Positions 27,622 to 35,803 of a stretch of 64,000 nucleotides of DNA are shown here, piece by piece (positions within the stretch are counted from its first letter, which is position 1; each line of letters starts with the position of its first letter). This DNA is from Marivita sp051859345 (lineage in GTDB: Bacteria; Pseudomonadota; Alphaproteobacteria; Rhodobacterales; Rhodobacteraceae). The notes below the pieces were generated by a model. It was not told the DNA's origin, searched no databases, and saw only the letters and a list, made by a program, of their open reading frames with translations. The DNA lies in assembly GCF_051859345.1 (NCBI RefSeq), contig NZ_JBHYFV010000010.1, forward strand, positions 1 to 64,000. The letters are read 5' to 3'. The position numbers and the translations under genes are program-made.

Positions 27622-28443
27622 ATGTCCGAGACTCCCATCCTCTTCGACCGCACCGCGCTGATCCGGCATCGCTCCCGTGCGCGGTCAAACCCCGCACTCT
27701 TCCTGCACGAGGAAGCGATGGCGGACGTTCAGGATCGCCTGTCTTTGGTTAATAAAACCTTTCAGAAGCCTGCGATTGTGACGCCATTTCCGGCGGTTTG
27801 GCAGAATTCGTTCCCCGACGCGCACATCATTCCGGACGACGATGTCCTGGACCTGACCGAAGACGCTCATGATCTTGTCATCCACGCGATGGCTTTGCAT
27901 TGGGCCAATGATCCGGTCGGGCAACTGATCCAGTGCCGTCGCGCGCTTGGCCCGGATGGGCTGCTTCTGGTTCTGGCGCTTGGGGGCCAGACCTTGCAGG
28001 AATTGCGCGCCACGCTTGGGCAGGCCGAAATCGCTGTGACCGGCGGTCTGTCACCCCGCGTTGCTCCGATGGGTGAAATCCGCGATCTCGGAGCCTTGCT
28101 GCAACGGGCGGGACTGGCGCTTCCCGTGGCGGACAGCGCTGTCCTGACGACCAGCTATCAGACTCCCTTGCACCTGATGCACGATTTGCGGGCCATGGGC
28201 GAAACCAACGCGATGTCCGGACGGATCAAGACCGCAACCCGACCAAGCGTCCTGCTACAGGCGATGGCGCTCTACTCGGACGCGTATTCGGACGATGAAG
28301 GCCGGATCACGGCGACGTTTGAAATGATCACACTCACGGGTTGGGCACCGGATTCGTCCCAGCCACAGCCTTTGCGACCCGGTTCCGCGACACAACGACT
28401 TTCAGACGCCCTGAATACGGTGGAAACGCCGCTGAATGATTGA
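27622..28443 (+). CDS. NDUFAF5/BioC-like methyltransferase-family protein with degenerate SAM motif
   Basis: 273 residues. The C-terminal two thirds (MALHWANDPVGQLIQCRRALGPDG, ALGGQTLQELRATLGQAE, GGLSPRVAPMGEIRDLGALLQRAG, DLRAMGETNA, TGWAPDSSQPQPLRPGSA) match the NDUFAF5 family of complex I assembly factors. Where motif I (typically VLDLGCGxG) should be, it reads KPAIVTPFPAVWQNS, without the glycines. It may therefore not be a standard methyltransferase. Start at the ATG (MSETPILFDRTAL), because the family begins with FDR-x-LLRRRR. Upstream of hemH in the same direction, gap 56 bases. Confidence 0.85.
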   Translation: MSETPILFDRTALIRHRSRARSNPALFLHEEAMADVQDRLSLVNKTFQKPAIVTPFPAVWQNSFPDAHIIPDDDVLDLTEDAHDLVIHAMALHWANDPVGQLIQCRRALGPDGLLLVLALGGQTLQELRATLGQAEIAVTGGLSPRVAPMGEIRDLGALLQRAGLALPVADSAVLTTSYQTPLHLMHDLRAMGETNAMSGRIKTATRPSVLLQAMALYSDAYSDDEGRITATFEMITLTGWAPDSSQPQPLRPGSATQRLSDALNTVETPLND

Positions 28444-28499
28444 CCTGACCCTGATAGAGGTTAGTTAGCCCGTTAAACGACTTTAAGGATGCAGGCCCG

Positions 28500-29564
28500 A
28501 TGTTGGACGCTATCAAAACAGCACAACGCCCGACGAACGCCCCGACCGACCACCCAAAGGTGCCGGCGGAACGAGTCGGGATTCTTCTGGCCAATCTTGG
28601 CACACCCGATCACTACACATACTGGCCGATGCGCCGCTATCTGAACGAGTTCCTGTCGGACCGCCGGGTGATCGACTACAGCCCGTGGCTTTGGCAGCCT
28701 CTCCTGCAACTGATCATCCTGACGAAACGTCCGTTCAGTTCGGGTGAAGCGTACAAGTCCATCTGGAACGAGGACCAGGGCGAAAGCCCGTTGATGACGA
28801 TCACCAAGGATCAGACAGCCAAGATCACGAAGTCCATGCAGGACCGCTTTGGCGATCAGGTCATGGTCGATTTCTGCATGCGCTACGGCAATCCGTCGAC
28901 CAAATCCAAGGTCCGCGCGATGGTCGAGGCAGGATGTCGCAAGATCCTCTTTTTCCCTCTGTATCCGCATTATGCCGGCGCAACATCCGCAACTGCGAAT
29001 GATGAATTTTTCCGTGCCTTGATGAGTGAAAAGTGGCAACCGACGGTGCGCACGGTTGATCCGTACTACCAGCACCCGCTCTATATCGAAGCATTGGCCC
29101 AATCCATTGAACGCGCGTATGACAAGATCGAAAAACGTCCCGATATCCTTGTCTGTTCGTACCACGGGGTGCCCAAGCGATACCTCATGGAAGGCGATCC
29201 TTACCATTGCCAGTGTCAGAAGACGACGCGCCTTCTGAAAGAGCGGCTGGGCTGGGATGATTCCGAGATCATGACCACCTTCCAGTCCAAGTTCGGTCCC
29301 GAAGAATGGCTGAAGCCCTATACCGTAGAAGAAGTGGCGCGACTGGCCGAAGAAGACGGCAAAAAGAACATCGCCGTCTGCGCCCCGGCATTTTCAGCCG
29401 ACTGCATCGAAACGCTCGAAGAGATCAACGAAGAGATCAAGGAAAGTTTTGAAGAGGCGGGCGGCGAGCATTTCACCTATATTCCATGCCTCAATGACGA
29501 CGACGCCCACATCGTGGCTTTGTCAGCCGTGATCGAAGAAAACCTGAACGGCTGGCTTGAGTGA
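28500..29564 (+). CDS. hemH: Ferrochelatase
   Basis: 354-residue enzyme that inserts Fe2+ into protoporphyrin IX, the last step of haem synthesis. Catalytic His is in CSYHGVPKRYL and the acidic metal path is in FSADCIETLEEINEEI; VGILLANLGTPDHY and SPLMTITKDQTAKI are family motifs. The start follows AAGGA by 10 bases. A strong bidirectional terminator follows. Confidence 0.96.
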   Translation: MLDAIKTAQRPTNAPTDHPKVPAERVGILLANLGTPDHYTYWPMRRYLNEFLSDRRVIDYSPWLWQPLLQLIILTKRPFSSGEAYKSIWNEDQGESPLMTITKDQTAKITKSMQDRFGDQVMVDFCMRYGNPSTKSKVRAMVEAGCRKILFFPLYPHYAGATSATANDEFFRALMSEKWQPTVRTVDPYYQHPLYIEALAQSIERAYDKIEKRPDILVCSYHGVPKRYLMEGDPYHCQCQKTTRLLKERLGWDDSEIMTTFQSKFGPEEWLKPYTVEEVARLAEEDGKKNIAVCAPAFSADCIETLEEINEEIKESFEEAGGEHFTYIPCLNDDDAHIVALSAVIEENLNGWLE

Positions 29565-29590
29565 TCCAGGATCACCCCAATCCGAAAACA

Positions 29591-29620
29591 AAAAAGGCGG
29601 TGCTGATGCACCGCCTTTTT
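29591..29620. terminator. Bidirectional terminator between hemH and the mini-protein gene
   Basis: A 13-bp stem AAAAAGGCGGTGC / GCACCGCCTTTTT with a TGAT loop. The stem ends in an A-run on the left and a T-run on the right, giving an intrinsic terminator on both strands for two convergent genes. Confidence 0.95.
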
Positions 29621-29642
29621 CGATAGTGTAATCCGCCGTGGA

Positions 29643-29834
29643 TTAGTCAGCAGCAGCAGCAGCCAGCAGGGCGATAACGACCAGCGGGATGATGAGGCCA
29701 GCGGACGAGGAGCTTGCTGCGGCTTCTTCAACCACAACTACCGGCTCCATGACCACGTCATTTTTTGCGTAAGAACCGGCCATTGCTGTCGAAGCAGCAC
29801 CAGCAAACGCAGCGGCGAGAACGAGTTTCTTCAT
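29643..29834 (-). CDS. 63-residue exported membrane mini-protein, function unknown
   Basis: Small protein with a clear Sec signal (MKKLVLAAAFAGAASTAMA), a short acidic/valine-rich middle (NDVVMEPVVVVEEAAASSSS) and a hydrophobic C-terminal segment LIIPLVVIALLAAAAAD. The strong ribosome site GGAGGTTAAC and its own terminator argue that it is a real, well-expressed gene despite its size. No domain recognised. The mature form would be a ~44-residue single-span or lipid-associated peptide. Convergent with hemH. Confidence 0.8.
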   Translation of the reverse strand: MKKLVLAAAFAGAASTAMAGSYAKNDVVMEPVVVVEEAAASSSSAGLIIPLVVIALLAAAAAD

Positions 29835-29981
29835 GTTAACCTCCAGAAATTTGCATGTCGGCGCGCAAAAGCATCACACGACAGGCACCCAAGACTTACC
29901 TCGTAAGACTCTCTAACCAGTATATCGCGCCAAATGCAAACCTATCTTATCGCACAACTTTCCGGCTTCGCCTGCATGTCG

Positions 29982-30581
29982 TCAAATTAGCAACACCTGT
30001 GTGCCGACTTTCGCCAACGCGTAAAGTTCTTCGATATGTTCATTGTAAAGACCGATGCAGCCATTCGAAGAACGGCGTCCGATTTTGCGCGTATCGTGGG
30101 TGCCGTGAATACGGTAATAGGTCCAGCTCAGGTGCAGCGCGCGGGTGCCAAGTGGGTTGTCCGGCCCCGGCCCGACATAGTCCGGCCATTCGGGATTGCG
30201 GATTTTCATCGACGGCGTCGGGCGCCAATCGGGTTCGGGATCTTTCAGAGTGACTTCAGTGCGCCCACGGCGCGTCAGGTCTTCGGTCAGCGGCACAGAC
30301 GACGGATACAGGCGGTAATCGCCGTTCTCGGTCCAGAAGTGGAGCGCACGCGAATCGATGTCCACAAGGATCGCGCCGTCGTTCAGATTGCTGAAATAAG
30401 GCTGCCATTCCAACGTCCGAAAGCTCGAGATATTCCGGCGGACGGCCTGCGACAGATCGCGCTCCATCTCGACCGTAGAGCCATCATTGACGTCTTGCGC
30501 CACAACAGGCGTTGCGATCATGGCGGCAGAGCCTGCCAGGAAATTGCGACGGTTCACGGGAAAACGCGGAGAATTTGCCAT
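29982..30581 (-). CDS. L,D-transpeptidase family protein with Tat signal
   Basis: 199-residue exported protein. The N-terminus FPVNRRNFLAGSAAMIATPVVA is a twin-arginine signal. The C-terminal YkuD domain has HGTHDTRKIGRRSSNGCIGLYNEHIEELY, with catalytic Cys in SNGCIGL (the common form is SxGCIRL). Such enzymes cross-link peptidoglycan or attach proteins to it. The ATG follows AGAGG. Divergent from the CAP lipoprotein gene. The 147 bases on its left, up to the mini-protein gene, hold no gene. Confidence 0.92.
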   Translation of the reverse strand: MANSPRFPVNRRNFLAGSAAMIATPVVAQDVNDGSTVEMERDLSQAVRRNISSFRTLEWQPYFSNLNDGAILVDIDSRALHFWTENGDYRLYPSSVPLTEDLTRRGRTEVTLKDPEPDWRPTPSMKIRNPEWPDYVGPGPDNPLGTRALHLSWTYYRIHGTHDTRKIGRRSSNGCIGLYNEHIEELYALAKVGTQVLLI

Positions 30582-30754
30582 TTGATGGCCTCTTTGTATG
30601 CAAAAGTTACGAAATTACGACTCCAGTGTATATGGCGTGAATGCCTCAGTCGCAATTCAAAGGTCTGTCATATCGGCAAATCTCGGCTTTGTGTGTTTGA
30701 TCCCACCCTTGACTGAGGCTAAGCCCGGACTCGATCTAACTTGGGTAGCTTATC

Positions 30755-31309
30755 ATGAAGCGTTCGACATTTCTTCTGGGTGCAGCGGCAATGGCACTGA
30801 CGGCCTGTGCTGGCGCACCTGCGACACCGACGCTTGGGCCTGATGGAAAACCACTTCCCCGCGTGTATCGCATCCGGGCGGGCGACACCGGTCGCATCCA
30901 GTTCCGCATGCTCGACGCGATCAATGCGCTGCGTCAGGCGTCCGGCGCGCCCGCGCTTGAATTGAATGCCCGCCTGAACGCCGCCGCGGCCACGCATGCT
31001 CAGGACATGAGCGTTCAGAACCGTCCTTGGCACTTTGGGTCCGACGGGTCTTCGCCCATCACACGCATTCAGCGCGCCGGATACAACGGCAAGCTGGTTG
31101 GTGAGGCAATCTCGGAAACATACGAATCCGAACTGGAAACGCTGGGGGCGTGGATGGAAGCCCAGAACACGCGTTCCGTATTGCTTAACCCATCGGCCCG
31201 CGACCTTGGTTTTTCCTGGTATCAGGAATCAAACGGGAAAATCTGGTGGAATCTTATCCTTGGCACACCGGAAGAGACCGGCTTTACACCCGTCAACGCG
31301 CCCTTTTGA
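30755..31309 (+). CDS. CAP (SCP/PR1-type) domain lipoprotein
   Basis: 184-residue lipoprotein: signal with lipobox LTAC, lipidated Cys18. Residues ~50-180 form a CAP domain: MLDAINALRQASGAPALELNARLNAAAATHAQDM, WHFGSDGSSP, GEAISETYESELETLGAWM, ARDLGFSWYQ. Bacterial CAP proteins are periplasmic and of unsettled function. It stands between two L,D-transpeptidase genes, so an envelope role is plausible. Confidence 0.9.
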   Translation: MKRSTFLLGAAAMALTACAGAPATPTLGPDGKPLPRVYRIRAGDTGRIQFRMLDAINALRQASGAPALELNARLNAAAATHAQDMSVQNRPWHFGSDGSSPITRIQRAGYNGKLVGEAISETYESELETLGAWMEAQNTRSVLLNPSARDLGFSWYQESNGKIWWNLILGTPEETGFTPVNAPF

Positions 31310-31324
31310 TTTAGGTCCGCCCCG

Positions 31325-31356
31325 GACCAATTGTTTCGCGCGCGAAACAATTGGTC
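31325..31356. repeat. 32-bp perfect palindrome between convergent genes
   Basis: Half-site GACCAATTGTTTCGCG is followed directly by its exact reverse complement, with no loop bases and no mismatch. It lies in the 64-base gap between the convergent CAP and L,D-transpeptidase genes. No T-run follows on either side, so it is not a canonical terminator. A two-way transcription stop, a protein-binding site or one copy of a dispersed palindromic element are the options. Confidence 0.9.
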
Positions 31357-31373
31357 AGAACATCTGACCTTTG

Positions 31374-31859
31374 TCACGGATTGATCGTAATCGGTGTTCC
31401 ATTCCGAACCATCGAATAAATCTCACGGATTTCGCGGTTCGACACTGCAATACATCCCCACGTCCAGTCGCGCCCACCCTTGCGGTTCGCCCAGGGTCGT
31501 CCGTGAATAAAGATGTCACCACCGGGGGATTTTCCCATCGTGCTGGCGATCTCGATATCGCGCGGCCTTGGGTAGTCTATGCCGATCGACAGATAGAAGC
31601 TGCTGTTCGGATTGCGACGGTCGATCAGGTATTCGCCTTCAGGCGTTTTGCCATCACCCTCGACCTGCTTGTGACCTTCAGGGGCGAACCCCAATCCGAT
31701 GTCATAGGTCTTCAGAATGGCGTTTTCATGCAGAAGATACATCTTGCGATCCTCTTTCTGCACAACAACGCGCGTGACCTCGGGGCCATTATAGGTCTGA
31801 AACTTGCCGCAGGCCGTCAGACCCAACAGAAGCGCCAGAAGACACAGGATTCTATTCAT
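31374..31859 (-). CDS. L,D-transpeptidase family lipoprotein
   Basis: 161 residues. Signal and lipobox MNRILCLLALLLGLTACGK predict a lipoprotein. YkuD domain motifs: IFIHGRPWANRKGGRDW and TWGCIAVSNREIREIY with catalytic Cys; DRRNPNSSFYLSIGIDYP is typical of the family. ATG at 31859 chosen because it starts the signal. Acts on murein at the outer or inner membrane face; whether it is a transpeptidase or a lytic enzyme cannot be told. Confidence 0.9.
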   Translation of the reverse strand: MNRILCLLALLLGLTACGKFQTYNGPEVTRVVVQKEDRKMYLLHENAILKTYDIGLGFAPEGHKQVEGDGKTPEGEYLIDRRNPNSSFYLSIGIDYPRPRDIEIASTMGKSPGGDIFIHGRPWANRKGGRDWTWGCIAVSNREIREIYSMVRNGTPITINP

Positions 31860-31936
31860 TGCAAACTCACTGCCCGGTTGCTTTTTTTGGGCACTGTACA
31901 CGACTCTGCGGCAAACGGGAAAACGAAACCGTGAGA

Positions 31937-32701
31937 TTATCGCTGATCCAGACGCTTTTCGATCGCCTCCAGCCGCACAAGCACCTGATCACGATACGCA
32001 TCGGTTCTTTCGTTGGATTCCTCGGCATGGGCGTCTTGCATGGAATTCACGATCAGACCGACCAGCAGGTTCACAACGGCAAAGGTCGTGACCATGATGA
32101 ACGGAACAAAGAACGCCCACGCCCATGGGAACACCTCCATCACAGGCCGCACAATCCCCATTGACCATGATTCGAGCGTCATGATCTGGAACAGCGAATA
32201 AGCAGACCGACCCAGATCTCCGAACCATTCGGGAAAGGCGTCGCCAAACAGCTTGGTCGCCATCACCGCGCCGATGTAAAAGATCAGCGCCATGAGCAGG
32301 AACACGCTGCCCATCCCTGGCAGCGCGGTGATAAAGCCTTCGACAACCCGGCGCAGCCGCGGCGTGGCCGAGATAACGCGCAGAACCCGAAGGATACGCA
32401 GCGCCCGCAACACCGAAAAGCCCTGAGTGGCCGGAACAAGCGCAATACCGACGATGAAAAAATCGAAAAGGTTCCACCCGTTCCGAAAGAACCGCCAGCC
32501 GTGGGCGAACAGCTTTAGACCGATTTCGATGACGAAGATGGCAAGGCACAGATTATCGAGCGCAAGGATCAGCGGCCCGGCATTTGCCATGGCATTGTCG
32601 GATGTCTCCAACCCCAGCAACACGGCGTTGAACAGGATCACCCCGATGATAAAATTCGTCACCCACGCCTGTTCCAGAAAGCTGGCCACCTTGTTGCGCA
32701 T
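31937..32701 (-). CDS. Voltage-gated sodium channel of the NaChBac family
   Basis: 254-residue single-domain ion channel with six spans. S4 carries Arg99, 102, 105 and 108 at every third place (LRALRILRVLRVI); the pore has filter residues 175-181 TLESWSM, the same as NavAb; S6 ends VNSMQDAHAEE and the C-terminus is a short coiled coil (VLVRLEAIEKRLDQ). Four copies form a Na+-selective channel. Homologues are known in marine Rhodobacterales. Located 12 bases after the RNA methyltransferase gene, probably cotranscribed. Confidence 0.95.
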   Translation of the reverse strand: MRNKVASFLEQAWVTNFIIGVILFNAVLLGLETSDNAMANAGPLILALDNLCLAIFVIEIGLKLFAHGWRFFRNGWNLFDFFIVGIALVPATQGFSVLRALRILRVLRVISATPRLRRVVEGFITALPGMGSVFLLMALIFYIGAVMATKLFGDAFPEWFGDLGRSAYSLFQIMTLESWSMGIVRPVMEVFPWAWAFFVPFIMVTTFAVVNLLVGLIVNSMQDAHAEESNERTDAYRDQVLVRLEAIEKRLDQR

Positions 32702-32713
32702 TACGCCGCCTCT

Positions 32714-33934
32714 TCAATTGCCTCGACGCAGAAGCGCCACCAGTTCCACATGGGTGGACCATCGGAACTGATCAACCACCTTGATCCATTCAACATCATA
32801 CCCCGCACGGATGAGTGTGGCGGTATCCCGCGCAAAGGTGGCCGGGTTGCACGACACATGGGCAATCCGAGGAACATGCGCCTTGGCAAGCTCTGCAACC
32901 TGAGCGGCGGCACCGGCCCGTGGCGGGTCGATCACGACGCCATCACATTTGGCAAGCTCTTCGGGTTGAAGCGGGTTGCGAAACAGGTCGCGCACCTCGT
33001 GGGTGATGCGCTTCAGGCCGTCGGCATTGCGCCAGGCATGATCCAGCGCGTTGACCATGTCGCGGTCCCCCTCAACAGCATGAACCATCGCGTCCTGCGC
33101 CAGCGGAAGGGCAAAGGTGCCACAGCCCGCAAACAGATCAGCCACCCGTTTTGCCCCTGTCAGAGCCTGTTTTACCGCGTCGATCAGGGCTGTTTCACCC
33201 TCTTTCGTTGCCTGCAAAAATGCGCCGGGTGGCGGTGTGACATCGGCTGGACCAAGGCGCAGGACCGGCGCGCGACGTTGCAGCGCGATCTCTCCGTCCC
33301 ATGCGATGCGGGCAAGATCGTACTCGCGCGCCAGATCGGCAAGCGCCTGATGCAGTTCCACGTCCATCTGTTTGCCACCGTTGACCGATACATCCAGCCC
33401 GGTATCCGACCGGGTCAGCAAGACGGACAATTCAGCTTTGCGCGAGGCACCCAGAACGCCCAGCGACTCGACCATCGGCAGGGCTGCCGTCAGATCGGGA
33501 TGCACCAGCTGACAGTTCGGCACCGCGATGATCGTGTCCGACGCTTTCATGTGAAACCCGGCCAGCGCGCCTTTCTTGGTGCGCCTGACGGAAAACGTTG
33601 CGCGTCTCCGGGACTTTGGCGACGAGGTCACAGGCTCCTCAAGGTCCACGGCTATTCCTTGTGCCGCAAGCGCCTGTCGCACCACATCTCGTTTCCAGTC
33701 GGAAACAAAGGCATCCGAAGCGTGCTGCAACTGGCATCCGCCACAGGATTTCGCGTGACTGCAGGGCGGTTTCACCCGATTTTCAGAGGGCGTATCAATC
33801 TTCGGATCGCGCATGTGTTCGCCATCCACGGTCCCGGTCACCACCTCACCCGGAAGCGCGGAGGGCACATAGATCGGGCCATCGGCAATGCCGTCGCCCA
33901 AGTGGCCAAGTCGTCTGATCGTCACTGTTGTCAT
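32714..33934 (-). CDS. TrmA/RlmD-family 23S rRNA (uracil-C5) or tRNA methyltransferase
   Basis: 406 residues. N-terminal TRAM-like domain (TVTIRRLGHLGDGIADGPIYVPSALPGEVV), a 4Fe-4S cluster motif CSHAKSCGGCQLQH, SAM motif VADLFAGCGTFALPLA, VIDPPRAGAAAQ and the catalytic-Cys motif HVSCNPATFARD. These show a uracil-5-methyltransferase; whether it is RlmC, RlmD or a tRNA enzyme cannot be decided from sequence. Forms a unit with the sodium channel gene downstream. Confidence 0.92.
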   Translation of the reverse strand: MTTVTIRRLGHLGDGIADGPIYVPSALPGEVVTGTVDGEHMRDPKIDTPSENRVKPPCSHAKSCGGCQLQHASDAFVSDWKRDVVRQALAAQGIAVDLEEPVTSSPKSRRRATFSVRRTKKGALAGFHMKASDTIIAVPNCQLVHPDLTAALPMVESLGVLGASRKAELSVLLTRSDTGLDVSVNGGKQMDVELHQALADLAREYDLARIAWDGEIALQRRAPVLRLGPADVTPPPGAFLQATKEGETALIDAVKQALTGAKRVADLFAGCGTFALPLAQDAMVHAVEGDRDMVNALDHAWRNADGLKRITHEVRDLFRNPLQPEELAKCDGVVIDPPRAGAAAQVAELAKAHVPRIAHVSCNPATFARDTATLIRAGYDVEWIKVVDQFRWSTHVELVALLRRGN

Positions 33935-33973
33935 AGCGCGGCTTGTGCCCCAGTCAGACGCGCGGGTCGAGGG

Positions 33974-35803
33974 TTATTCTGCGGCCTCTGAACCGATGAA
34001 CCCGCCCGACTGCCGGTTCCAGTATCGCGCATAAAGTCCACCCTTCGCGAGAAGCGATTCGTGGGTTCCGATCTCTGCGATGCGCCCTTCTTGCATCACC
34101 ACGATGCGATCCATGCTGGCGATGGTGGACAGCCGGTGCGCGATGGCCAGAACGGTCTTGCCGTGCATGACGTGACCCAGCGCCGACTGGATCTCGGCCT
34201 CGACCTCGGAATCAAGCGCGCTTGTCGCCTCATCCAGCACAAGGATCGGCGCGTCCTTCAGAATGGCGCGCGCAAGGGCAACGCGTTGACGTTGACCGCC
34301 CGACAGTTTGACCCCCCGTTCCCCCAGATGCGCCGCATAGCCCTTGCGCCCCCGATGATCGACAAGTCCGAGGATAAAGTCATGCGCCGATGCGCGACGG
34401 GCTGCTTCGTGGACCTCTTCATCAGTGGCTTCCGGTCTACCATAGCGAATGTTCTCGATCGCGGATCGGTTGAACATCGACGTTTCCTGCCGCACGACCG
34501 AAATATCCGTCCGAAGCGCAATCTGCGTGATGTCGCGAATGTCGGTCCCACCCAGCGTTATCTGGCCTTTCTCCACGTCATAGAGCCGCAACAGAAGCGA
34601 CACGACCGTGGATTTGCCCGCCCCAGACGCGCCCACCAGCGCGATCTTCTCGCCCTCTGCGATCCGTAAATCGAACCCGGTCAGCGCATGATTTGGGCCA
34701 CCATAGGCAAAGGTTACATGATTGAAGTGAATTGGCCCCTTCGGCGCGCGCGACACGGCCTGCGGACGGTCGGTGATACCGTGCGTGGGCGTCAACGTGC
34801 CAATTCCGTCCTCGACCTCTCCGATATTGGTAAAGATCGACATGGCCACGCGCCCAAGCCGGTTGGTCAACATCGACAGGCGGGTTGTCACCATTGCGGT
34901 CATCGCAATATCACCCGCCGTGGCGCTTCCTGCGCTCCAAAGCCAAAGCGCGCCGAGGATTGCAAACAGGGGCAACATGCCACCCAGTGTCATCAGAACC
35001 ATGCGGAAGACCGCCGAAAGCGTCCCGAACTCGAGCGACCTGTTCCGATAGGCTTCCAGCGCAGCACGGGTGGCGGTGTCTTCGTCGGCATCGCGCGCAA
35101 ACAGTTTGACCGCCGCGATATTGGAATAGATGTCGACAACCTGTCCCGTGACCTGTGTCCGCGCCCCTGCCCGCGCCTTGGACCGCTTTTGCACGCGCGG
35201 AATGAAGTACCGCAGCGCAATTGCGTAAAAGACCGCCCAGACCACGAAGATGAGCAACAAACGCGAATCGATGGCGGCCATCAGGAAAAAAGCCCCGACA
35301 AACATCGCGAAGGAGTAGATCACCACATCCGACACTTCGATCACCATGTCGGTCAGAGCGCGCGCGGTCTGCAAGGCCTTCTGGCTAAGTCGCCCTGCAA
35401 AGTCGTTTTCGAAGAATTGCATCGAATGGCCCAGCGTATGCTGATTCAGACGCGCAAGCACCATTGGATACAGGTTCGGCCCCAAAAGGATGCTCGTTAC
35501 GCCCGCATCCATCACATAGATCAGCGGCCGGATCACGAGGAAGAAGGCCACACCGACAACGACCACAGGCCAGAATGTTGCCCAGAACGCGCCCTGACCG
35601 GCGGCGGCCGTTTGATCGACCACCCAACCGGTAAAACGCGCGGCAACCAGTTCGGAAATGCCTGTCACAAAGGTGATCGCAAAGGCAATCAGGATCGCCC
35701 GTTCCGCCCCGCGCAGAGCCCAGCGAATAAACGGCAACATGGCCTGTGGCGGTGGTCCCTCTGATGGCTCAAACGGGCGGATCAGATTTGCAATCGCTTT
35801 CAT
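33974..35803 (-). CDS. ABC exporter half-transporter (MsbA/multidrug type), third of three
   Basis: 609-residue half-transporter: six spans in residues ~20-310 then an ATPase domain with Walker A GASGAGKSTVVSLLL, signature LSGGQRQRVALARAI, Walker B ILVLDEATSALD, and an RQSGGFIGSEAAE C-terminus. ATG at 35803 overlaps the upstream ABC gene stop (ATGA). Lipid, drug or peptide export is possible; nothing identifies the cargo. It is the last gene of a three-gene ABC array. Confidence 0.93.
   Translation of the reverse strand: MKAIANLIRPFEPSEGPPPQAMLPFIRWALRGAERAILIAFAITFVTGISELVAARFTGWVVDQTAAAGQGAFWATFWPVVVVGVAFFLVIRPLIYVMDAGVTSILLGPNLYPMVLARLNQHTLGHSMQFFENDFAGRLSQKALQTARALTDMVIEVSDVVIYSFAMFVGAFFLMAAIDSRLLLIFVVWAVFYAIALRYFIPRVQKRSKARAGARTQVTGQVVDIYSNIAAVKLFARDADEDTATRAALEAYRNRSLEFGTLSAVFRMVLMTLGGMLPLFAILGALWLWSAGSATAGDIAMTAMVTTRLSMLTNRLGRVAMSIFTNIGEVEDGIGTLTPTHGITDRPQAVSRAPKGPIHFNHVTFAYGGPNHALTGFDLRIAEGEKIALVGASGAGKSTVVSLLLRLYDVEKGQITLGGTDIRDITQIALRTDISVVRQETSMFNRSAIENIRYGRPEATDEEVHEAARRASAHDFILGLVDHRGRKGYAAHLGERGVKLSGGQRQRVALARAILKDAPILVLDEATSALDSEVEAEIQSALGHVMHGKTVLAIAHRLSTIASMDRIVVMQEGRIAEIGTHESLLAKGGLYARYWNRQSGGFIGSEAAE

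Noticed and set aside
31325..31356. Reading the 32-bp palindrome as a classic intrinsic terminator
   Set aside because: No T-run on either side and no loop; kept as palindrome of unknown role.
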